Assembly: GCA_938034385.1 (NCBI GenBank)
Contig: CALHLC010000005.1
Span: 1-61,779, forward strand
Direction: 5' to 3'
Length of the DNA: 61,779 bases
Source: an uncultured Bacteriovoracaceae bacterium
GTDB taxonomy: Bacteria > Bdellovibrionota > Bacteriovoracia > Bacteriovoracales > Bacteriovoracaceae
Below the pieces are notes generated by a model. The model saw nothing but the letters and a program-made list of their open reading frames with translations, did no database searches and was not told the DNA's origin. A program made the position numbers and the translations under genes. This document shows positions 52,245-60,712 of this stretch, piece by piece. Numbering within the stretch: the first letter of the stretch is position 1; every line of letters begins with the position of its first letter.

Positions 52245-52276
52245 CTCGCTCTTAAGTGATTAATCTCAAGAGCGAG
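52245..52276 (-). promoter_or_regulatory. Hairpin sequestering the ribosome site of the transporter gene
   Basis: CTCGCTCTT (52245-52253) and AAGAGCGAG (52268-52276) form a 9-bp stem with a 14-base loop between the M48 gene's stop codon and the transporter's ATG. On the minus strand the 3' arm (AAGAGCGAG) is the only purine-rich stretch ahead of the ATG. There is no T-run after it, so it is a poor terminator. It may tune translation or be a processing site. Confidence 0.4.
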
Positions 52277-52285
52277 TGTATAGTG

Positions 52286-53359
52286 TTATGATCTTTTTGA
52301 AAATGCTGCTTTAATATTTTGAAATTCTCTTGAAGTAATCTTAGATCCACTTCTAGCTCGTTGTGCTGAAGCCATCTCTTGCATTTGAGCAACTCTTTGC
52401 TGACTTGGTGGGTGAGTGCTTAGTGCGTCACCAAATACCATCGCAATTGGATTCCCAGCTCCTTGAGCTTTGGCTTTTTGCTCCATTTCTAAGAGTTTGT
52501 TATAAAATCTTCCAACGTGGTCTTTATTATAACCAGCTTTAACAGCTGTTCTAAAAGAGATTCTATCAGCTTCCATTTCATCTTCTCTTGAGTGGGCCAT
52601 GAAAGCGTATCGAGATATCAAAGCTCCAGCTCCACCACCGGCCATAAGACCTAAGTTTCTAGCTCTGCTTAAACAGTCTCTATAAGTTTTTGATTTCTTA
52701 TTACACATTGATTTTGCTAAAACTGCTCCACCAAGACCACCCAGTACTGCTCCACCGATAGTATAGAGTAATGACTTTGTTTGAGTTTTTTTCTGTGCTT
52801 CCATTCTCTCAGCAGTATGTCTTGCCATGACATGTCCTATCTCGTGACCTACAACTCCCGCAAGCTCAGCTTCACTTTCAGCTGCAGCTAGTAGCGGTGC
52901 CGTCACCATAACCTCTCCAGCCGGAAGAGCAAAGGCATTGATAGACTTTCCTTCAACTAAAGAGAAGTTATAATTATAAGGATTGCCTCTTAAATTATTT
53001 GCAGAAACAATTTTTTGGCCAAGACCTTGAATATAATTTTGAGCAGATTGAGACCTTATAATTGGATACTCTTGTCTGATTTTAGAGATATACTCTTTTG
53101 TCATTTGTTGTTCTTGAGCAACAGTTAAAGAAGACTTTTGTCCTGTATTATCACCTTCTCTATGTCTTGTTTGAGGAACTGTGGCACAAGCTGTTAAAAG
53201 AAACGGAACAGTGTTTAAGAAGGCTCTTCTTCCCATAGGTGTTTTATTTAAATAGATTAATTCTTTTTCAAGGGCCTCAAGAGCATTTAGTTCTTCTTGG
53301 TTCTTGATAAGTTTTTCAGCTTCTTGTATTGGGCTAATAAGCGGTTGTTGATCTAACAT
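52286..53359 (-). CDS. M48-family metalloprotease, Tat-type lipoprotein
   Basis: A 357-residue M48 peptidase (BepA/LoiP-like): HEIGH (H172, E173, H176) and EMEAD (E261) are the zinc motif and third ligand. The N-terminus is odd: about 42 charged residues precede GRRAFLNTVPFLLTAC, a twin-arginine-like lipoprotein signal with the lipid cysteine at C58. AAGGAG six bases before ATG 53359 supports the long form. It should act in the periplasm on envelope proteins. It shares its transcript with the transporter downstream. Confidence 0.9.
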   Translation of the reverse strand: MLDQQPLISPIQEAEKLIKNQEELNALEALEKELIYLNKTPMGRRAFLNTVPFLLTACATVPQTRHREGDNTGQKSSLTVAQEQQMTKEYISKIRQEYPIIRSQSAQNYIQGLGQKIVSANNLRGNPYNYNFSLVEGKSINAFALPAGEVMVTAPLLAAAESEAELAGVVGHEIGHVMARHTAERMEAQKKTQTKSLLYTIGGAVLGGLGGAVLAKSMCNKKSKTYRDCLSRARNLGLMAGGGAGALISRYAFMAHSREDEMEADRISFRTAVKAGYNKDHVGRFYNKLLEMEQKAKAQGAGNPIAMVFGDALSTHPPSQQRVAQMQEMASAQRARSGSKITSREFQNIKAAFSKRS

Positions 53360-53539
53360 TTTAATCTCCTTAGGAAGTACTTTGTAATTGTACTATAAAT
53401 ATTGGATATTAAAATACTATCAAAATATAATTCCTAAATAGAATTATTAGATACATGACCTATTTTGAGCTAGTATGTTTGAAAATTTTGACACCAATGT
53501 TACCGAGTTTGTTTATCAGTTTTATTTGTTAGGAGAATT

Positions 53540-54139
53540 TTGCAGGTTTATCAATTAATTCATCAGTCTGTGGAGCTTGCTCATAAGAAGCTTGTAGGAA
53601 CTTTTGCTCTCAAAGCTAATACTAAAGTAGCAATAGTTGGAGAAAACGGGATAGGAAAAACAAGTTTCTTGAAATATTTAAAACGAGAACAACAAAAAAT
53701 TTTTCAAACTCAATGCTCTATTGTTGATCAAATTCGACTTAGGCCAATTGCTAATTTACAGGTAAGTGATATTTATGAACTAGTGAATAAAGAGTTGAAA
53801 GACTTCTTAAAAGAACCTCTTGATCTTGAAAATTCTTTGATTAAAAAATTTGATTTTATGACTCATAATCAGAAAAAAATATCTGAGCTTTCAGGAGGAG
53901 AAAATCAAATTCTAAAAATTCTAATTGCTCTAAACTTAGATGTTGAAGTTTATATACTTGATGAGCCTTTTTCTAATTTAAGTTTGAAGAATAAAACAGT
54001 GTTAAAAGATCTAATCAAAAGTATCGATAAGACTTTTTTAATTATCGATCATGATCAGGAGATGTTGTCAGAAGTTTGCTCACAGAAATTTGAGCTTTAT
54101 GATGACCAATCTGTGCTAAAATTCCGAGAGATAGAGTAA
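53540..54139 (+). CDS. ABC transporter ATP-binding protein
   Basis: A TTG start four bases after AGGAG. The 199-residue ATPase has Walker A GENGIGKT (34-41), the signature ISELSGGE, Walker B VYILDEPFSNLS and the switch histidine in IIDHD. It is short, as in stripped-down uptake ATPases. Its stop overlaps the start of the FecCD-type permease gene by one base, so the two make one transporter. No binding protein is encoded alongside. Confidence 0.9.
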   Translation: MQVYQLIHQSVELAHKKLVGTFALKANTKVAIVGENGIGKTSFLKYLKREQQKIFQTQCSIVDQIRLRPIANLQVSDIYELVNKELKDFLKEPLDLENSLIKKFDFMTHNQKKISELSGGENQILKILIALNLDVEVYILDEPFSNLSLKNKTVLKDLIKSIDKTFLIIDHDQEMLSEVCSQKFELYDDQSVLKFREIE

Positions 54140-55002
54140 TGGAAGAGATCTTAAGAATTTTAGCTTCATTCATGATTGGGTTCGTTTTAAGTAGCTCAGG
54201 GAGTTTTGCTCAACTACTCACACAAAACCCTCTTGCCTCAGCTTCAACTCTTGGTATTCAAGCTATTGCACTACTAAGTTTAATCATAGGATTTTTAATT
54301 GAAGCATTTTTTAATGTAGGTGATTATATTTTTATCGGCTTAGTCATCTTCTTAGTCTTCTCTTCAGTTTTCTTTTGGCTTAGCTTTAAGTCAAAAAAGT
54401 TTGAAACGAGCTTTTTTAACCAGCTCATTATTTATGGAATAGGAATTAACTTATTAATAGGGGCCATCTATTCTCTCTTACAATTTGTATTAATGAATTT
54501 AGGTGTTCAATTTCCAAGTGAGTTGTGGTTTGGGAGCTTGAAATTTGTAGAGATGAGAGAGTTTTTAATAGTGCTTTTAGTATTTGTTGTATTTTTAGCG
54601 TTGAGCTTTTTTAAATCAAAAGAATTAAGACTGTTCATGATTGGCAGAGACTTTGCTATGAACTTTCGACAAGATCTTCATGGTTTAGAAAAAGTTATTT
54701 TTTATGTGATGTTAATCTGTGTCGGAGTTATTACTGTTTTATTCGGAGTCTTTAGTTTCATAGGCCTTATTTTTCCACATTTATTAAGAAGTCTAGTTTT
54801 TTTCAAGAAAGATATCTTTAATGAAGTGTTTTATGGTGGGATACTCTCGGGCATCATTTTCCTCGTTTTAGACCAACTGTGCTATCATTTTCCAGTCTCT
54901 GGAGCCGAGATTCCAGTCGGTATGGTGATTTCAGTTTTAGGTCCTTTGATTTTTCTAAAAGTTTACTTAAAAAGCAGGTCTTCTATAAATTCTATTTATT
55001 GA
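54139..55002 (+). CDS. FecCD-type iron-chelate ABC permease
   Basis: A 287-residue permease of the BtuC/FecCD family with ~8-9 helices: SSSGSFAQLLTQNPLASASTLGI, FSFIGLIFPHLLRSL (the ATPase-coupling loop G.I.FvGLi.PH..R) and PVGMVISVLGPLIFLKVYL. It should import a siderophore, haem or cobalamin with the ATPase encoded just upstream. The N-terminus is shorter than typical (family about 330). The substrate-binding protein must be elsewhere. Confidence 0.88.
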   Translation: MEEILRILASFMIGFVLSSSGSFAQLLTQNPLASASTLGIQAIALLSLIIGFLIEAFFNVGDYIFIGLVIFLVFSSVFFWLSFKSKKFETSFFNQLIIYGIGINLLIGAIYSLLQFVLMNLGVQFPSELWFGSLKFVEMREFLIVLLVFVVFLALSFFKSKELRLFMIGRDFAMNFRQDLHGLEKVIFYVMLICVGVITVLFGVFSFIGLIFPHLLRSLVFFKKDIFNEVFYGGILSGIIFLVLDQLCYHFPVSGAEIPVGMVISVLGPLIFLKVYLKSRSSINSIY

Positions 55003-55064
55003 TTTTATAAGTTCTTCAGCTATTCTAGGAATCAAAATAGATTAACTTTGAAAAAGGAATATAA

Positions 55065-55835
55065 GTGAAATTTTTATTATTAAGTTCTCTAAGTTTATTA
55101 CTAACAATTGGTTGTAATCCAAATAAAAAAGCTGGAAGTACTGTTTCTAAAGCTGCAAGTGCAGTTAGTTTAAATAGTGAAGAAGATAAGATTTTTTATT
55201 CTATGGGAGCGATGATGGGACAATCTCTTACTCGTTTGAAGTTAACGGATAAAGAGTTTGGTGCTCTTCAAAATGGTTTAGTTGATTCAGCTCATGGAAA
55301 AAAGTTAGCTGTTAATCCATCTGAACACCAAGCAAAGATTCAAGAAATGTTTAAATCTAGAATGGAAAAAATTGCTGCTCAACAAACTAAAGAAGGTACA
55401 GGGTTTTTGGCTAGTTTTTTGAAGAAACCAGGTGCTAAGAAAACTGCCTCTGGACTTGCTTATGTTGTAGAAAAAGAAGGGACAGGAAAGTCTCCTAAAG
55501 AAACTGATACGGTTGAAGTTCATTACCATGGAACTTTAATGGATGGAACAGTTTTTGATTCATCTGTTGATAGAAAACAAACTGCAAAGTTTCCTCTTAA
55601 CAGAGTAATTAAAGGATGGACGGAAGGTCTTCAATTAATGAAAGAAGGTGGGAAAACAAAGTTTGTAATTCCATCAGAGCTTGCCTATGGAAAAATGGGT
55701 GCACCTCCTAAGATTCCAGGTGGAGCGACTTTAGTATTTGATGTTGAATTAATTAAGATTCATGATGCGAACTCTGAACAAGCTAAAGCTGCTATGCCTG
55801 CTGGTCATACAAAAGATGATGGTCACGGTCACTAA
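55065..55835 (+). CDS. FKBP-type peptidyl-prolyl isomerase lipoprotein
   Basis: A GTG start six bases after AAGGA. The 256-residue lipoprotein (KFLLLSSLSLLLTIGC) has an FkpA/Mip-like helical N-terminal domain and a full FKBP domain (VEVHYHGTLMDGTVFDSS, VIKGWTEGLQLMKEGGKTKFVIPSELAYG, IPGGATLVFDVELI). The C-terminus is histidine-rich (HTKDDGHGH) and may bind metal. It would fold envelope proteins in the periplasm. A good terminator follows. Confidence 0.93.
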   Translation: MKFLLLSSLSLLLTIGCNPNKKAGSTVSKAASAVSLNSEEDKIFYSMGAMMGQSLTRLKLTDKEFGALQNGLVDSAHGKKLAVNPSEHQAKIQEMFKSRMEKIAAQQTKEGTGFLASFLKKPGAKKTASGLAYVVEKEGTGKSPKETDTVEVHYHGTLMDGTVFDSSVDRKQTAKFPLNRVIKGWTEGLQLMKEGGKTKFVIPSELAYGKMGAPPKIPGGATLVFDVELIKIHDANSEQAKAAMPAGHTKDDGHGH

Positions 55836-55860
55836 GAATTTTAGAAATTGTAATTATATT

Positions 55861-55890
55861 AAAGCTGTCTTTTAAGGCAGCTTTTTTTTT
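55861..55890 (+). terminator. Intrinsic terminator after the FKBP gene
   Basis: AAAGCTGTC (55861-55869) pairs with GGCAGCTTT (55876-55884), with one G-T pair, and runs into nine T residues. Confidence 0.88.
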
Positions 55891-55905
55891 GTAAATTATG
55901 GAAAA

Positions 55906-56040
55906 ATAGAAACATTTTACTTTATGAGACATGGGGAAACTGATTGGAATAGGACAGGAGTATTTCAAGGGACTAATGATATACCATTAAATGACACTGG
56001 TAGGGAGCAGGCATTAGTTACATCTGAGAAGTTAAAAGCC
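55906..56040 (+). pseudogene. 5' fragment of a histidine phosphatase gene
   Basis: This frame encodes [15 protein letters not shown], then [17 protein letters not shown] and SEKLKA, the unmistakable start of a histidine-phosphatase (phosphoglycerate mutase-like) protein with the RHGET catalytic motif. Homology stops at about 56040; the frame runs on to TAA 56098 with unrelated residues that are antisense to the next gene. The usual ~150 further residues, including the second catalytic histidine, are missing. The first ATG is at 55924; family members usually begin six residues earlier, at an ATA here. This marks the left edge of an insertion or deletion. Confidence 0.8.
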
Positions 56041-57636
56041 CTGGTTTATAAAACGAATTCTTTCTTTGTAGTACAAATATGTACTTCCAACTCTATCTAA
56101 CAACATTATCAGCATTGAAAGGTAAATGGCAGTCTTAACTTGAGTAGCCCCTCCAACATAGAGTGATCCAAGAACTGTTCCCTGACAAAATAAATTATAT
56201 GAAACAATACCGAGGCCAATACTTTTAAAAGTTGAGAAAACACCCCAAACTGAATTATTGTAGTGAAACCTATCTAGTGCTTCATCATTTGTTTTAATAA
56301 TATTTTCACTGAACTTCTCATCATAATTCATCTGAATACTTAGTAATTGTTGGAAAGCATCAACGAACTCATCACTCACGGGAGCGTCTTTGTCGTAATT
56401 AACTTCTTTTAAAATCTTTGCAATCTCTTTATCTGGAGTGTTGGAGTTATTTATACGATCAAAAATCTTAGAAATGACTTCACTCTTTGAAAACTCCTTA
56501 ATGATATCTTTTAGCTCGTTGACTTGAACTTTAGGAAGATCAGTTTGTAATTTATCCACAAACTTCATATCATAAGCCTTTGCCTCTGCACCATTCATTA
56601 CAGTTCGGTAGAGATATTCAACAAAAAGTCTTTCGACATTATTTAATTTCTCAGTTGTAATAATTTTTGTTCCAATTGCAGTTCCTATAATAGTAACGAT
56701 TAACTCTAGACCAAATTTTTCGAAAGATTCTTTTGAAAATGCATCTTCGGCATTTTTAATACCTAGCTCAGAGTATAAATAGCCTCCCATCACTGAAGCA
56801 AACCCCATGGCATAGACAAGAGATTTGTATTTGGAGGAACTTGATTTAAAGAGAGTAGGTTTAAGAGTTCGTGCCTTACACATTAATTTTTGAGATTTAT
56901 ATCTATTAGAATAGATATTTGCTTGCTGCTCAGGGACACCTCTGTTTTTTAAAGATTTATTAAACTTATTCATCTTTGTATTAATTTTTTGATATTTGAC
57001 AGCAATCTTTTTTTGTTTTTTTGATAGTGAGTTAATATTCGTTTTATTTTTAAAATGATTATAGATGTCTTGTATTGAGTTTACGGTAGTATATTTATCA
57101 AAAGAGCTTTGATGATCAGCCAGGAAGAATAAATCTACAAGGAGATCCACATCTTGTTTTGAATCGATTGGTAGGTGAGAACTGTTTATTTGTTTTTTCA
57201 AGAGAATGAGATCTGAGATCTGAAGTTTTTTTAAAAAATCACTTCTTTCTAAAAAATGATTCTGAAGAGAAGTCCCGATTTGAAATCTTGAAATGATATC
57301 TCTCTTTTGATGATCTGGTTTTATAGTTTTATTTAAAGCAGTATATATTTCATTGAAATATGTAAAATCATCAGTTGAGTTTTCGAGTTTCTTTAGTCTA
57401 GTTGTAAGATAATCAATAGTTCTTCTATCTAAAACATTTTGTTCTAGGCCATTTTTTAAAAGGTTGACGATAAGGTCTTTTTTGTCTTTTGAAGAGAAGT
57501 AGTTTTGAAAAACATTTAATCGAGTTTTATAATAACGATAGGAATGAACCATCTCTCTTTTTTTCATAAAGTAGTTACAAGGTGTAGCCATCAAGGAAAT
57601 TGAAAAGATTAGAATTATGCTAAATGTTTTATTCAC
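56032..57636 (-). CDS. Large membrane-associated hypothetical protein of the island
   Basis: The ~534-residue product starts best at GTG 57636, where a signal-like segment begins ([19 protein letters not shown]); GATAAT lies six bases before it, with CTGACT 17 bases further upstream. An ATG at 57720 is an alternative. The body is helical and lysine-rich, with hydrophobic helices around [31 protein letters not shown] and a C-terminal set ([20 protein letters not shown] and [15 protein letters not shown]). I recognise no family. Its 3' end abuts the truncated phosphatase, so it arrived with the island. Confidence 0.65.
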   Translation of the reverse strand: MNKTFSIILIFSISLMATPCNYFMKKREMVHSYRYYKTRLNVFQNYFSSKDKKDLIVNLLKNGLEQNVLDRRTIDYLTTRLKKLENSTDDFTYFNEIYTALNKTIKPDHQKRDIISRFQIGTSLQNHFLERSDFLKKLQISDLILLKKQINSSHLPIDSKQDVDLLVDLFFLADHQSSFDKYTTVNSIQDIYNHFKNKTNINSLSKKQKKIAVKYQKINTKMNKFNKSLKNRGVPEQQANIYSNRYKSQKLMCKARTLKPTLFKSSSSKYKSLVYAMGFASVMGGYLYSELGIKNAEDAFSKESFEKFGLELIVTIIGTAIGTKIITTEKLNNVERLFVEYLYRTVMNGAEAKAYDMKFVDKLQTDLPKVQVNELKDIIKEFSKSEVISKIFDRINNSNTPDKEIAKILKEVNYDKDAPVSDEFVDAFQQLLSIQMNYDEKFSENIIKTNDEALDRFHYNNSVWGVFSTFKSIGLGIVSYNLFCQGTVLGSLYVGGATQVKTAIYLSMLIMLLDRVGSTYLYYKERIRFINQGF

Positions 57637-57739
57637 CTTCTTATTATCTAGAAAATGGGTATGAAAGTCAGTGTTAGGAAGGAAGGTACTTGAGTGTATT
57701 ACTTCTGCATGGTTTTTCATAATATTGTATGATGAATAG

Positions 57740-58714
57740 ATGAAATATTTAATTTTAATATTGATTTTAAGTTGTAGTGTTTTTGATACTGATGGGAACT
57801 TGAGGGGTGTAGCTGCTGAACAGAACTCTAAAGATTCTATTAAAAAGCATCCCAAATATAAAGAAGCCCTTAATAGCTTAGTTGAGGATATGCAGCCTTT
57901 GATTACTATTGTCTCAACACCTCGTTGGATCTTTAATTACAATGAATATATCGACGAGGAGCAATATAATGCTGAAGTTAAGAAGGGCGGCGGCGGAGTT
58001 TCTCCAAAGAGTAAGTCTTTTATAGAAACGGGGAAGTATCAGGCAAAGTCTTTTTTCAGAACTCATGAATTTCCTTCTGGAGGACTTGCTGGCAATGGGA
58101 TGTACTTTTTTATTGATCCGGATTATTTGGCAGGAAGATATACAAATAGTGAATATCCATTAGGAACTTTATTGAAATTACCAGAAGGTACGAAAGTTTT
58201 TAGTTCACAAGTGACGAAGTTCCTATCTGAGAAAACAGTAAGCTTGTTAATGGAAGTTTTAGAAGTAACGATGGCCAAATCAGGTTATCAAAAAACAAGC
58301 TTTGAGCATTTACTCTCAAGTGCGAGAGGCAAAGACGCTGAGATTATATATGATGCCGTAAAAAAATGTAAGATTGATCTGTTTACTTATAAATATGAAT
58401 ACTCAAGGTTTCTGGGCATAAGTGGGACTTCTCATAATACGGCCTTTGTTTTAATTAATGAAAAAATATTAAATAAGAAAAATGTTGTCATTTATGATAA
58501 GCATTCACTCTCTAAATATCCTAATGTTAAAGAGATTCAAGTTTTAAAAAAGATGGCGAATGTTTCCTCTGACACTGATGGGAATTTAAGATCTTACTTT
58601 TGGCGAGATGAAGAGTTTGGAGCACCTGTAAGTGATGATGAAATCCAAGGAATTAAAGATAAATATCTTTTTAAAAAAGAGGAACTTATAGAGTTGAAGG
58701 GAAGATATCAGTAA
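57740..58714 (+). CDS. Island lipoprotein A with ADP-ribosyltransferase-like signature
   Basis: A 324-residue lipoprotein (MKYLILILILSCS). It has one copy of a domain shared with the next gene: PRWIFNYN, ETGKYQAKSFFRTHEF, LAGNGMYFFIDP, YPLGTLLKLPEGTKVFS. GNG-x-Y-F-x-x-D-P followed by a strand that starts lLKLP..tkv recalls the second motif of ADP-ribosyltransferase folds (G.G.Yfa.d...); the match is by eye only. DTDGNLR occurs twice (near residues 17 and 278). There is no Shine-Dalgarno site; TATGAT is six bases before the ATG. Its 5' end overlaps the alternative start region of the divergent gene. Confidence 0.7.
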   Translation: MKYLILILILSCSVFDTDGNLRGVAAEQNSKDSIKKHPKYKEALNSLVEDMQPLITIVSTPRWIFNYNEYIDEEQYNAEVKKGGGGVSPKSKSFIETGKYQAKSFFRTHEFPSGGLAGNGMYFFIDPDYLAGRYTNSEYPLGTLLKLPEGTKVFSSQVTKFLSEKTVSLLMEVLEVTMAKSGYQKTSFEHLLSSARGKDAEIIYDAVKKCKIDLFTYKYEYSRFLGISGTSHNTAFVLINEKILNKKNVVIYDKHSLSKYPNVKEIQVLKKMANVSSDTDGNLRSYFWRDEEFGAPVSDDEIQGIKDKYLFKKEELIELKGRYQ

Positions 58715-58780
58715 GAATTTAACCTTACTTTAGGATAGTTAAAAGCCAAGTGATTCTCTCAGGTAGCCTCTCAGGAAATA

Positions 58781-58789
58781 TGCTATTAT
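58781..58789 (+). promoter_or_regulatory. Extended -10 promoter of island lipoprotein B
   Basis: TGCTATTAT is an extended -10 (TGn plus TATTAT, 5/6), ending six bases before ATG 58796. No -35 or Shine-Dalgarno sequence is evident, so the mRNA is predicted to be leaderless. Confidence 0.5.
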
Positions 58790-58795
58790 CATAAA

Positions 58796-60709
58796 ATGAA
58801 ATATTTAATTCTTATAACTCTACTGTTTAATTGTTCGTCCTTTAATAATAAAAATACTTCTAGAGATATTGCTCAATCTGAAGGTCAGAGATTAAATACT
58901 TCTATTAGAAACCATCCTGCTTATGAATTGGCATTGAATAACTTGGTTGATGATTTAAAGCATATAAAAACTCAACTGAATCATGAAAAATGGATATTTC
59001 TCGAAAATACGACTCGTGAACTTGCCGATGATTTTTTAGATTTACAAGAGTCTGAAAAAATGCTCTTTGAGGAGAAAAAAAGCAAATACAAAACTAAAAC
59101 CTATCTTGATGTATTAAAGTCATATGTTGCAGTTGCAGAGCTTAGTTCGGCTTCTCCATTTTTTTCTATTGATCTTTTTTCGAGTCGAAGGGGCTCTTCT
59201 GCTTTTATTGCAAATGGCATCATTGTTCATAAAGTAAAACGCGGAAGTACTTTTATCCCTATGAGACGTTCTCAATTTCTTACTAAGAAAACAATAAGGA
59301 GTCTTTCAATATTATTAAAGTCAAAAGAACGATCGGTTTTACTCAATAAAGACCTTGATTTTTATGACTTCGTTGCTAGACTTCCATCTCAAGTAAAAAT
59401 AATAATTTTTGATGCCTTGAAGAAAATAAATGTTAATTACATTGGAAGGACGTCTTCAAATTATTGTCATAGTCTTGTAGCTAAATCTCTAAATTATAGT
59501 ACTTCTCAAATATGCGGGTTTTCAGTTTTCAATCCAGATCAGCTTACAAAAAAAAATACAATCTTACTTTCAGGAAAATCAGAGTTAAAAGAAAAATATA
59601 GAAAAGAATTTCAGAACTTAGAAAACCTAATGAATAGTACTTTCGTAAGAGGAAAGTTTAATGAGGAACAAAGACTTAGAGAGAAATTGTTACTGAATGA
59701 TACGACTAAAGTAGATCAGCAAAAGGTTGGTTATTTTATTTCAAAGTATTTGTTTAGCTTAGATAAAGAGTTAGTTATAAAGGAGAGAGATTGGAAAGAA
59801 CACCCTGATGATTCAGAAGAAGTGTTGGATCCTCAAGAAGTTTTTAGTGATCAAACTCTTTACCAACAAACATTAAATAGTTTGGTTAAAGATATGAGCT
59901 CTCTCATAAGAGTAATTAAAGAACCTCGATGGATTTTTAACTATAATGCGAATATTAATGTGGATCAATATAATGAAGAGATTGAAAAAGGAGATGGTAC
60001 TCTTTCTCCTGATAATAAATCTTTCTTGGAAACTGGTAGATCTCAAGCAAGAACTTTTTTTAAGTCTCATACATTTTCAGCTGGCATGGCAGGAAATGGT
60101 TTATACTTTTTTATTGACCCTGTTCAACAAATTCGGCACTATTCAAATCGCACTTATCCTTTAGGGACTTTATTGAAACTTCCAAAAGGAACAAGGATTT
60201 TTAGCCGACATGTCCGGAACTTTTTATCTAAACATACTGTATCTTTGATAAATAAATTAGTTGATAAAGGATATTTAAAAGTAGAACAGAGGTATAATTT
60301 TAATGCTTTAATGGATCATTTATATGGAGAGCCAATGATACTAATCTACGATGCTATTAGAAAAAGTAAGATCGATTTATTTTCTTATCAATACTCAGAT
60401 TCAGGATTTTTAAATATTGATAGTTCAAGACATGACACTGCTTTTGTCCTAATTAACGAAGATTTATTAAGTAAAAAAAACTCGGTAATTTATGCTAAGA
60501 GCTCATTTGCTGAAAAATTAAATAATAAAGATATCAAAGTTTTGGATAAAATTGGTCGTTCAGATGCAGGAGCAAGCTTGGGTGATAGGTTTAATATAAG
60601 TCAAAGGACAGGAGAGAGAACGAGTAATGAGGAAATTGGCAAGATAATAAAAAACTATTTCTTCAAAAGAGAAGAGCTTAAAGTATTAAAAGGTAAAAAC
60701 GAAATTTAA
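58796..60709 (+). CDS. Island lipoprotein B, duplicated domain fusion
   Basis: A 637-residue lipoprotein (MKYLILITLLFNCSS). The C-terminal half (from about residue 357) is closely related to lipoprotein A: NSLVKDMSSLI, EPRWIFNYN, MAGNGLYFFIDP, YPLGTLLKLPKGTRIFS. The N-terminal half is a diverged copy (HPAYELALNNLVDDL, KWIF, then RGSTFIPMRRSQFLTKKTI); its GNGxYFF segment has become ASPFFSIDLF, so any active site there is probably lost. The gene arose by duplication and fusion. It ends three bases from the convergent Fic gene. Confidence 0.75.
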   Translation: MKYLILITLLFNCSSFNNKNTSRDIAQSEGQRLNTSIRNHPAYELALNNLVDDLKHIKTQLNHEKWIFLENTTRELADDFLDLQESEKMLFEEKKSKYKTKTYLDVLKSYVAVAELSSASPFFSIDLFSSRRGSSAFIANGIIVHKVKRGSTFIPMRRSQFLTKKTIRSLSILLKSKERSVLLNKDLDFYDFVARLPSQVKIIIFDALKKINVNYIGRTSSNYCHSLVAKSLNYSTSQICGFSVFNPDQLTKKNTILLSGKSELKEKYRKEFQNLENLMNSTFVRGKFNEEQRLREKLLLNDTTKVDQQKVGYFISKYLFSLDKELVIKERDWKEHPDDSEEVLDPQEVFSDQTLYQQTLNSLVKDMSSLIRVIKEPRWIFNYNANINVDQYNEEIEKGDGTLSPDNKSFLETGRSQARTFFKSHTFSAGMAGNGLYFFIDPVQQIRHYSNRTYPLGTLLKLPKGTRIFSRHVRNFLSKHTVSLINKLVDKGYLKVEQRYNFNALMDHLYGEPMILIYDAIRKSKIDLFSYQYSDSGFLNIDSSRHDTAFVLINEDLLSKKNSVIYAKSSFAEKLNNKDIKVLDKIGRSDAGASLGDRFNISQRTGERTSNEEIGKIIKNYFFKREELKVLKGKNEI

Positions 60710-60712
60710 TCT

